Origin: Candidatus Woesearchaeota archaeon
GTDB lineage: Archaea; Nanobdellota; Nanobdellia; Woesearchaeales; ARS49
Length of the DNA stretch: 17,112 bases
Direction of reading: 5' to 3'
Assembly (NCBI GenBank): GCA_019323015.1
Contig: JAHWHY010000017.1
Span: forward strand, 1-17,112
Numbering within the stretch: position 1 is the stretch's first letter; each line of letters opens with the position of its first letter. Below are positions 7,403 to 12,952 of this stretch, in pieces. Below the pieces are notes generated by a model. The model searched no databases. It was not told the origin of the DNA and saw only the letters and a list, made by a program, of their open reading frames with translations. The position numbers were made by a program, and so were the translations under genes.

Positions 7403-8107
7403 TCATTCACCTTTTATTGCTCTCCATGCTTCGTTGATTGCTTTTTCTTCGTGTTCTTCTTTTGCTTGTTCAGCTTGTGCTTTTCTTGCTTCTTCCCTGC
7501 TTTCTTGTGATTGCAAGTATGCAGCAACTTTGTCTGTTAGTGCTTCCCACAATCTTTGTCTTTCTGCAATGTTTCTTATTCTTGCTACCGGGTTTATTCC
7601 CTGAAGTATTACGCCTGCGTCTATTGAATTGCCGTCAATTGGTGCTGTGTCCATAAGCTGTACTAACATGTCGCCATTGCGATAGCTTATTGCTAGTGCA
7701 GGTTCTGTGATTTTTTGTGTTTCTCCGTTTTCTGATCGGTATCTTGTTGCTTCTGGACTGTATAATACTACTATGTGTGCATTTCCGTCCATCATGTTAA
7801 TGAATCTTGTAGCTGATGTTGGAAAACGATGGCCAGATTCTCCTTGTATTCTCATGTCTATTAAGTTGCTATTTCGGCTATTAGAGATGCTGTTCACTTC
7901 GTATGATTCTTCTATGCCTAATCTTTGGCCGTGTTCTTCAATCAGTTTTGCTAATCTGCCTTTTGGCACTGTGTTTGCACTTGGATTTTGTGGTGTTTTT
8001 CCTCTGCATCCTGGCAATAGTGCCATTCCTGTCAGTGCCCCGACTAATGCAACTTCTGTTGTTTTGTTCTTGATTGCTTTGTACATTGATTTTATTCTTG
8101 CATACAT
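7403..8107 (-). CDS. Tandem-duplicated lipoprotein, copy 2 (234 residues)
   Basis: Predicted surface lipoprotein of unknown family. Its N-terminus is basic, followed by hydrophobic VALVGALTGMALLPGC with Cys34 as lipid anchor (LPGC lipobox). The mature part is Asn/Ser-rich, then holds conserved blocks shared with the upstream paralog: IQGESG.RFPTS, YSPEA.RYRSENGETQKI, APIDG.SIDAGVILQ and IAERQRL. It ends in a Glu/Ala/Lys-rich helix closing with INEAWRAIKGE. The conserved GESG and PIDG-SIDAG blocks look like a compact beta domain. The stop is 4 bases into the start region of the next gene (ATGA overlap). Shine-Dalgarno AAAGGTGA lies within the last codons of the paralog upstream; the inner of two ATGs (8107 rather than 8113) has normal spacing. 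Confidence 0.78.
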   Translation of the reverse strand: MYARIKSMYKAIKNKTTEVALVGALTGMALLPGCRGKTPQNPSANTVPKGRLAKLIEEHGQRLGIEESYEVNSISNSRNSNLIDMRIQGESGHRFPTSATRFINMMDGNAHIVVLYSPEATRYRSENGETQKITEPALAISYRNGDMLVQLMDTAPIDGNSIDAGVILQGINPVARIRNIAERQRLWEALTDKVAAYLQSQESREEARKAQAEQAKEEHEEKAINEAWRAIKGE

Positions 8108-8113
8108 TTTCAT
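7982..8113 (-). repeat. Lipoprotein-pair repeat, copy 2 of the signal module (matches 8680-8811)
   Basis: A 132-base segment covering the start codon region, signal peptide, lipobox and the first residues of the mature protein is nearly identical to 8680-8811 in the paralog. Same length, same strand, about 698 bases apart. Confidence 0.8.
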
Positions 8114-8805
8114 TCACCTTTTATTGCGCTCCATGCTTCGTTGATTGCGCTTTCTTCGCGTTCTTGTGCTTCTTGGTCAGCTTCTGTTTTTCTTTCTGCA
8201 TCCCTGATTCTCTGTGTTTGTGCATATGCAATAAGCCTGCGCCCTAGTGCATCGTATAGTCTTTGTCTTTCTGCGATGCTTGTTATTCTTACCACTTTTT
8301 GCAGGCCGCCGTTTCTTTGTAATATTACGCCTGCGTCTATTGACCTGCCGTCAATTGGTGCTGTGTCTATCAGGTGCACTGTTATGTCTTTTCCATGAAA
8401 GCTTACTGCTACTGCAGGTTCTATGATTTTTTGTGTTTCTCCGTTTTCTGATCTGTATCTTCTTGCTTCTGGGCTGTAAAATGCAGTTACTTGCTCGTCT
8501 CTACCTGTTGTTAAAAGGCAGGTTGTAGATGATGTTGGAAATCGGAAGCCGGATTCGCCTTGTATTCCTGCGTCTACTAAGTTGTTTAGGTTAAAATGGT
8601 ACCAATCAGAGATAGAGAATTTTTGGCCTAGTTCTTCAATCTGTTTTACCAGTACGCTTGTATGCTCTGCTTCTGCGTCTGGATTTTGTGGTGTTTTTCC
8701 TCTGCATCCTGGCAATAGTGCCATTCCTGTCAGTGCTCCGACTAATGCAACTTCTGTTGCTTTGTTCTTGATTGCTTTGTACGTTGATTTTATTTTTTCA
8801 TACAT
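8110..8805 (-). CDS. Tandem-duplicated lipoprotein, copy 1 (231 residues)
   Basis: Paralog of the gene at 7403-8107, with the same signal region and LPGC lipobox (Cys34), the same GKTPQNP after it, the same blocks IQGESG, RFPTSS, RYRSENGETQKI, APIDG.SIDAGVILQ and IAERQRL, and the same C-terminal INEAWSAIKGE. The stretch just after the signal and the segment between the blocks are clearly different in sequence and spacing. The start is decided by the ribosome site: AGGTGA is followed by GTGAAAATG, and only the ATG at 8805 has workable spacing, so the GTG at 8811 is rejected. It follows the first gene of the operon after a 12-base gap. No known enzyme motif is present; a ligand-binding or structural role at the surface is a guess. 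Confidence 0.78.
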   Translation of the reverse strand: MYEKIKSTYKAIKNKATEVALVGALTGMALLPGCRGKTPQNPDAEAEHTSVLVKQIEELGQKFSISDWYHFNLNNLVDAGIQGESGFRFPTSSTTCLLTTGRDEQVTAFYSPEARRYRSENGETQKIIEPAVAVSFHGKDITVHLIDTAPIDGRSIDAGVILQRNGGLQKVVRITSIAERQRLYDALGRRLIAYAQTQRIRDAERKTEADQEAQEREESAINEAWSAIKGE

Positions 8806-8811
8806 TTTCAC
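8680..8811 (-). repeat. Lipoprotein-pair repeat, copy 1 of the signal module (matches 7982-8113)
   Basis: First copy of the 132-base signal module. A second shared stretch, at the C-terminal end with the junction (about 7398-7458 and 8105-8165), shows that the whole gene including its ribosome-binding junction was duplicated. Confidence 0.8.
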
Positions 8812-8817
8812 TCACCT

Positions 8818-9228
8818 TTAGTCTTCACCAAAAATGTCTTCTACCTTTTTTTCTACCTTAACATAATTATCAAGACGTTTTTTTGTTTCTTTATCAGTCT
8901 CGATATAGGGAATATGTTCGCCTGTGTATGGGCAACGCTTCCTGCGGTTCCTGTCTCGCTCTGAACAGTCAGTAATAAGGCCATACAGGATTCTGCTTTC
9001 TGCCAATGCTGCTGGATTTACTCCAATGCCTGGCACTGCAACTAATGTATAATTTTGATCAATAACTGCGCCGTATTGTTTCAGATGCTCTGTAATGTCA
9101 GCAACATCTGTTGCATCTGGTAATCTAACAAGGCGGCCTTTTTCCAGGTCTACTGAGATGTCTTTAAGCCAAAAATTTCTCCGTATTGTTGCTTCTCGTT
9201 CAAGTTTCCTTGCTGTTTCTTCGGTCAT
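8818..9228 (-). CDS. Unrecognised 136-residue protein, first gene of the operon
   Basis: No family recognised. Charged soluble protein with no signal or membrane helix. A helical N-terminus leads into DISVDLEKGRLVRLPDATD, then a helix, then the alpha/beta-like YTLVAVPGIGVNPAALAESRILYGLI. The next part is rich in Arg and holds Cys88 and Cys99 (DCSERDRNRRKRCPYTGEH) and could bind metal or nucleic acid, though four ligands are not evident. The C-terminus is Lys/Glu-rich. Shine-Dalgarno AAGGGTGAT precedes the ATG by about 6 bases. A TATA box at 9277-9284 on this strand places the transcription start near 9255, giving a short leader, unlike the leaderless single genes elsewhere in the window. Confidence 0.7.
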   Translation of the reverse strand: MTEETARKLEREATIRRNFWLKDISVDLEKGRLVRLPDATDVADITEHLKQYGAVIDQNYTLVAVPGIGVNPAALAESRILYGLITDCSERDRNRRKRCPYTGEHIPYIETDKETKKRLDNYVKVEKKVEDIFGED

Positions 9229-9276
9229 TCTGTCATCACCCTTTAGTTCTTACTAAGAGGTAATAATAACACCACA

Positions 9277-9284
9277 TAATTAAA
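9277..9284 (-). promoter_or_regulatory. TATA box of the ten-gene operon
   Basis: TTTAATTA on the minus strand, about 25 bases upstream of a predicted start near 9255 and about 52 bases before the ATG at 9228. Weaker match than the other TATA boxes here. It lies 7 bases from the edge of the 33-bp palindrome. Confidence 0.45.
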
Positions 9285-9291
9285 CTTTTTG

Positions 9292-9324
9292 TGTAAACTG
9301 TATACATATTGTATATTATTTACA
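9292..9324. promoter_or_regulatory. 33-bp palindromic operator between divergent promoters
   Basis: Four hexamers form a nested inverted repeat: TGTAAA (9292-9297), TATACA (9301-9306), TGTATA (9310-9315) and TTTACA (9319-9324), each separated by 3 bases. Outer and inner pairs are exact reverse complements, while the three spacers are not, so conservation is confined to the hexamers. The array is centred at 9308 between the TATA boxes of the operon (9277-9284) and the AbrB-PhoU gene (9337-9345). This is the layout of a shared operator bound by one dimer or by two dimers of a helix-type or swapped-hairpin regulator. Confidence 0.7.
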
Positions 9325-9336
9325 TATTTCCAAAAG

Positions 9337-9345
9337 CTTTAAATA
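9337..9345 (+). promoter_or_regulatory. TATA box of the AbrB-PhoU gene
   Basis: CTTTAAATA, 36-44 bases upstream of the ATG at 9381, gives a start near 9367 and a leader of about 14 bases. Shine-Dalgarno AGGTGG lies within that leader at 9369-9374, 6 bases before the ATG. Confidence 0.6.
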
Positions 9346-9380
9346 TTAAGCAAGTTTAAGCATACTTTAGGTGGCTGTTT

Positions 9381-10298
9381 ATGAGACGTAAACTAGTACA
9401 GCATGGTGAGAAGACACTGATGGTGAGCCTGCCTGCAAAGTGGCTTCAGACACAGAATCTGAAAAAAGGCGATGAAGTAGTTCTTGCTCCAGAAAACAGC
9501 TCTATAACAATAAGCAAGGAAACTCTTCTAGACACAGTCCATAGAATAAAGATATCCATAAAGCTGGAATCCTCGCTTCATGTTCACGCAGTTCTCTCAA
9601 ACGCCTACAAGCTTGGCTATGATGAGATTGCTGTAGAGTATTCAGGTAAAGCTCAGCTTGCTTTGATCAAGAAAGAGGTTGGGCGCATGATTGGATTTGA
9701 GATAGTCAGCCTTACTTCAGATACTTGTAAGATCAAGTCTGTAATCAAGTCTACTGTAGAAGAGTATGAGAACATTAAAAAGCGTTCCTGGTTCTCTATT
9801 AAGTCTGCTTTTGATACCTTGGTTGCTGATTTGAAACGTGGAAAAATGGATAATTACTCAGTCATCCTTGAATTATATGATAACACGCTTAAATTCACTG
9901 ATTTTTGCAGGCGCTTGATTAACAAGCACATGTTCTTGGATGTAAAGAATGCCTGCCTGGAATACAGCGTGCTGCTGAAGCTTTTATACAGCATGCCTTT
10001 GATAAAAGAGACATATATTAGCGTTAAAGAAAAAAGAGTAAAGCCAGGAAATGATTTTATTGATTTTGCAAAAAAGTGCGAGACATACTTCAATCTTTGC
10101 TATGATGCATATCATAAGAAAGATCCAGAACTGGCTTCTAGAATAGTTACTGAGTGGGATGCTATTGATGCACAGGGAAATAACTTATTGAAAAAATATG
10201 GTATTTCTGCAAGCAAGCTTCTGGAGTTGATACGTCTTTGCAGGGGGTTTGGCGGCCACATTATTGCCCAGCATTACTTGACAGAATTCAAGGAATAA
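9381..10298 (+). CDS. PhoU-like regulator with N-terminal AbrB/SpoVT DNA-binding domain
   Basis: Predicted transcriptional or signalling regulator. Residues 1-47 (RRKLVQHGEKTLMVSLPAKW, then LKKGDEVVLAPENSSITI) are a swapped-hairpin AbrB/MazE/SpoVT domain, which binds DNA as a dimer. From about 110 to 300 the protein is all-helical and resembles PhoU, the negative regulator of phosphate uptake; archaea commonly carry this AbrB-PhoU fusion (COG0704 type). Length of 305 fits. No pst transporter genes or phosphate sensor kinase lie beside it, so phosphate control is not shown here. It is divergent from the lipoprotein operon across a 33-bp palindrome, so autoregulation and control of that operon are plausible. 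Its stop is 2 bases from the end of the convergent kinase-like gene. Translation starts at AGGTGG-N6-ATG. Confidence 0.9.
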   Translation: MRRKLVQHGEKTLMVSLPAKWLQTQNLKKGDEVVLAPENSSITISKETLLDTVHRIKISIKLESSLHVHAVLSNAYKLGYDEIAVEYSGKAQLALIKKEVGRMIGFEIVSLTSDTCKIKSVIKSTVEEYENIKKRSWFSIKSAFDTLVADLKRGKMDNYSVILELYDNTLKFTDFCRRLINKHMFLDVKNACLEYSVLLKLLYSMPLIKETYISVKEKRVKPGNDFIDFAKKCETYFNLCYDAYHKKDPELASRIVTEWDAIDAQGNNLLKKYGISASKLLELIRLCRGFGGHIIAQHYLTEFKE

Positions 10299-10300
10299 GA

Positions 10301-11641
10301 TTATTTTAATCCTTCAACTATTATTTTCTGGACAATATCTTCATCAAGGAATTCATCACTACATTCAGCGTCAGCTTCTTTTAGCTTTTTGTCCTGCATC
10401 TCCAGCCACGTGTCTATTGTCTCAAACTGGCCCTCTATTTTTTCAGAATCTTTTAGCAGTTTCTGTCCAGCTGCAGCATACTCTGGGTGTTTTTCCAGAT
10501 AATTCATGACTTTATAGTGCCCGTATGCTACTGATGCAAGTAATATCAATCCTGCAACTCCTGCTTTAACAGGGGCCAGGTTTCTAAACAATGCTCTTTT
10601 CTTGTCATCTAGCCAGACTCTTGCTCTTGACTGGTTTTTTCTTCTCCACTTGTTTGCTGAATTAAGTATTTCTCTTGAGTATTTGTTGTCCTTGTTTGAA
10701 AGCATGCCTAATACAGAGTTTCTCTGCTTGTCATCCATCTCGTCAAAAGCGTTGTAAACAAAAGAGTCTAGTCTTGCTGGTGCAATGCCTTTCCTGTTTG
10801 GGTCAGAAAGGCAGTCAACATATATTGGCGCCCAGGATAATCCAATCAAGATTTTTGCTGAATTGTATTCTGTCTCAAATTGTTCTCTTGTTTTTCCTAT
10901 TCTGTCTCCTATCTGTGAGTTCAGTTCATCATAGTATGCATCAACAAATCCTTTTTCATCAAATGCTCCTTCTGCTTTAAGACATAGTGCAAGCTTTGCC
11001 GCGTCTGCTGCAAAGTATGCTTTTCCAAGCCACCTGAAGTCTATGAAATTAACATTCTCTCCGTCTGTTATTCCATTCTCTCCTGTCTGGTCTCTGTGTG
11101 CAACACACTCTCCGTCAGGAACCTGTGATAATAGTTTTTCTATCTCTTTCTCAAATGAGTATCTTGATGCCTCGCTTGTTAAGCCAGACCAAAGTGCTCT
11201 TGCTGCTCTGTAAGCTGCACTTTCTTTTGTTATTCTTCCGAGCTTTTCCTGTGTTCTCTGGCTTTCTGTTCTCTTGTCTATTATTTTTTCTTCCAAGCTG
11301 CCTTGATTATTGTAAAGTTTTGAGTGAAATCTTGCAAGATTTCTTGCGATTGTTGCAGGGTCTATATTTCCTGCATAATCTGCTATGTTTTGCATGTCTC
11401 TGTATTCAAGAACAAGATAGTCTTGTGTGGCTTCTAGAACTCCTGGTGTGTCTATGCCTGCATCTGAGACTGCTGTTATCAGTCTTGCCTCTGCGCCGGC
11501 ATCTTCTGTGTATTTGAGGATTACTTGTTTTCCCTTGTCATTTCCGTCTACATAAATGCCTCTGTAGACTTCGTTGATGCAGCCCTCTATTCTGTTGCCG
11601 TCATATTCAATTGTTCCGCGTGCTGTTTTTTTCTGTGCCAT
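10301..11641 (-). CDS. APH/choline-kinase-like phosphotransferase with C-terminal membrane helix
   Basis: Predicted kinase-fold phosphotransferase (aminoglycoside phosphotransferase/choline kinase superfamily); the substrate is unknown. From the ATG at 11641 the ATP-binding Lys is probably Lys43 (VILKYTEDAG) with Glu51 as partner. The catalytic loop is HRDQTGEN with His182, Asp184 and Asn189, and the metal-binding Asp201 lies in NFIDFRW. This resembles the family's H-x-D-x(4)-N and I-D-F/W signatures. After the kinase domain (to about 330) comes a basic stretch, one hydrophobic helix (about 358-376, VKAGVAGLILLASVAYGHY) and a Lys/Glu-rich C-terminal coil, so the enzyme is likely membrane-tethered. 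The upstream GTG at 11659 is less likely: GGGGGT lies just before the ATG. The predicted mRNA start is near 11655. Confidence 0.8.
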   Translation of the reverse strand: MAQKKTARGTIEYDGNRIEGCINEVYRGIYVDGNDKGKQVILKYTEDAGAEARLITAVSDAGIDTPGVLEATQDYLVLEYRDMQNIADYAGNIDPATIARNLARFHSKLYNNQGSLEEKIIDKRTESQRTQEKLGRITKESAAYRAARALWSGLTSEASRYSFEKEIEKLLSQVPDGECVAHRDQTGENGITDGENVNFIDFRWLGKAYFAADAAKLALCLKAEGAFDEKGFVDAYYDELNSQIGDRIGKTREQFETEYNSAKILIGLSWAPIYVDCLSDPNRKGIAPARLDSFVYNAFDEMDDKQRNSVLGMLSNKDNKYSREILNSANKWRRKNQSRARVWLDDKKRALFRNLAPVKAGVAGLILLASVAYGHYKVMNYLEKHPEYAAAGQKLLKDSEKIEGQFETIDTWLEMQDKKLKEADAECSDEFLDEDIVQKIIVEGLK

Positions 11642-11676
11642 ATAACCCCCAATATGCACTAAAAAGGATTTTCTAC

Positions 11677-11684
11677 TATTTAAA
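11677..11684 (-). promoter_or_regulatory. TATA box of the kinase-like gene
   Basis: TTTAAATA on the minus strand, centred about 40 bases before the ATG at 11641; the predicted transcription start near 11655 leaves about 14 bases of leader with the GGGGGT ribosome-binding site. Confidence 0.6.
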
Positions 11685-11778
11685 TCTTTCGTTTTTTAAC
11701 CACTTCTTAGTGGCAAATAACACTAACAAACCCCATGTTTATTTTCTATATTTAAAAAAAGCCTTTAATGTCACAACA

Positions 11779-11786
11779 TTTATATA
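11779..11786 (+). promoter_or_regulatory. TATA box of the zinc-ribbon gene
   Basis: TTTATATA, a consensus archaeal box, 25-32 bases upstream of the ATG at 11811. No Shine-Dalgarno element in between; leaderless transcript expected. Confidence 0.7.
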
Positions 11787-11810
11787 CCAGTTTTTTCAGA
11801 AAAACACACC

Positions 11811-12179
11811 ATGAGCATAAAGGATATAACCTCATGCCCTGATTGTGGCAGCACAAACATCATTCACGGAACTTTGAGAGAGCAGATTATCTGCAGGGAC
11901 TGCGGCCTGATTTTCGAGCCATTGGCTCCAGGAGTAGAAGAAAAGATGCCTCTCACAAAGCCTGCAGTTAGAAAGACAGCAAAAGCAAGGCCTAAGAAAA
12001 AAGCTGCTAAAAAGAAGAAAGTAAAGAAGAAAAAAGCAAAAAAGAAACCTAAGAAAAAAGCAGTGAAAAAAAAGGCTAAAAAGAAAGCAAAGAAGACCAA
12101 GAAAAAAGCCAAGAAAAAAACAAAGAAAAAGTCTTCTGGCATAAAAAAGTTCCTGAAAGGGCTGAGAAAAAAGAAGTGA
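11811..12179 (+). CDS. TFIIB-type zinc ribbon fused to a histone-H1-like lysine tail
   Basis: Small probable nucleic-acid-binding protein. The first 40 residues form a zinc ribbon: Cys9-Pro-Asp-Cys12 and Cys28-Arg-Asp-Cys31, with GSTNIIHG and REQIICRDCGLIFEP matching the N-terminal ribbon of archaeal transcription factor B. The cyclin-fold core of TFB is absent. From about residue 50 to 122 the protein is almost entirely Lys and Ala, in KKKAKKK-like units, as in the C-terminal tail of eukaryotic histone H1 and bacterial Hc1/HupB-tail proteins. The protein could be a chromatin-like or RNA-polymerase-associated factor; neither is shown. The transcript should be leaderless. The long minus-strand reading frame opposite the tail is only the complement of the Lys repeats. 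Confidence 0.75.
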   Translation: MSIKDITSCPDCGSTNIIHGTLREQIICRDCGLIFEPLAPGVEEKMPLTKPAVRKTAKARPKKKAAKKKKVKKKKAKKKPKKKAVKKKAKKKAKKTKKKAKKKTKKKSSGIKKFLKGLRKKK

Positions 12180-12232
12180 ACAAATAATTTATTTTCTTTC
12201 TGTAAGATAGCATGCTCTGTTTTTAGCATAAA

Positions 12233-12240
12233 TTTATATA
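12233..12240 (+). promoter_or_regulatory. TATA box of the transglutaminase-like gene
   Basis: TTTATATA, 26-33 bases before the ATG at 12266. No ribosome-binding site lies between them, so the message should start close to the ATG. Upstream, the T-rich stretch around 12188-12200 could end the transcript of the zinc-ribbon gene. Confidence 0.65.
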
Positions 12241-12265
12241 CTCCTTCTCCACTATTTTCAGTATA

Positions 12266-12952
12266 ATGACGCCAGATGACGTCTTGAAGGAAGCGAGAAA
12301 AATTGACAAAGAACCGCACAGAGAGCATAAGTCAAGAAAAGGGGTTTGGTTATTTGTTGGAATGTTTATGGTTATGCTATTAATTCTTTACATGTTTCCT
12401 TATCAGTGGATTCGCGCTTACGAAGAACCGAAAAGAATCACTACTGTGGGCAAGGCTCTTGCTCACGGCATGGAGCAGGATCTTCCAGAACCAAAGAATT
12501 CTGTTAACAAGGAAGACCTCAAGGAGTTGGTTGACCCTTCTGACCAGAAGATTAAGCTCACTGCAAACAAGATTGTGACAGCGTCCTGTAAAGAAGGCCT
12601 GCTCTGCTATTCAAAGGCACTGTATTATTTTCTGAGGGATAATTATGAGTATGTTCCAGACCCGCAGGGTGTTGAGTATGTTGAAAGCCCCAAGGAGTTT
12701 CTTGTTGCAGGCGGGGGTGATTGCGAGTCTGGCTCTATTGCCCTGGCAGCACTGCAGGAAGCAATTGGTGTTGATGCACAGCTTGTTTTCATAGCGCAGC
12801 ACGCGTATATTCGTGTCAAGATTGCTGACGCCCCAAGCACGTTAAAGAACGACGACTGGATATATCTTGACTGGACATGCAAAGACTGTGATTTTGGAGA
12901 AATACCTTGGACAAATTGGGAGAAGAGAGCTACTTTTGTGGATGTGCCTTAA
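12266..12952 (+). CDS. Membrane-anchored transglutaminase-like protein
   Basis: Probable thiol hydrolase or transferase of the transglutaminase-like superfamily, anchored in the membrane. A basic N-terminus (1-27) is followed by one membrane helix (about 28-46), so the rest likely faces outward. The triad is visible: Cys153 in GGGDCESGS, His179 in IAQHAYIRV, Asp202 in IYLDWTC. The preceding helix (KALYYFLRDNYEYVPDP) and the stretch Ser-Pro-Lys-Glu-Phe before the catalytic Cys are also family-like. Archaeal members are usually peptidase-like, but the substrate is unknown. Length of 228 is short and the domain seems complete. The 3' end overlaps the convergent kae1 stop by 4 bases. Confidence 0.85.
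   Translation: MTPDDVLKEARKIDKEPHREHKSRKGVWLFVGMFMVMLLILYMFPYQWIRAYEEPKRITTVGKALAHGMEQDLPEPKNSVNKEDLKELVDPSDQKIKLTANKIVTASCKEGLLCYSKALYYFLRDNYEYVPDPQGVEYVESPKEFLVAGGGDCESGSIALAALQEAIGVDAQLVFIAQHAYIRVKIADAPSTLKNDDWIYLDWTCKDCDFGEIPWTNWEKRATFVDVP

Noticed and set aside
4122..9200. Many plus-strand, Leu/Phe/Cys-rich reading frames opposite the ten-gene operon
   Set aside because: They are complements of the minus-strand genes, have biased hydrophobic composition, and lack ribosome-binding sites or TATA boxes; the minus-strand set has tight spacing, strong Shine-Dalgarno sites and paralogs.
9226..9241. C-box-like GTGATGA on the minus strand (possible C/D box RNA)
   Set aside because: It is part of the Shine-Dalgarno region of the first operon gene, and no D box (CTGA) is present at a suitable distance.
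11700..11713. Small hairpin CCACT-TCTT-AGTGG between the kinase-like and zinc-ribbon genes
   Set aside because: Five-base stem without a T run on either strand after it, and located upstream of both genes, so not a terminator; too short to claim as an operator.
11864..12328. Phe/Ala-rich minus-strand frame of 154 residues
   Set aside because: Complement of the lysine-tail repeats of the zinc-ribbon gene; the composition is an artefact of AAG/AAA codons read in reverse.
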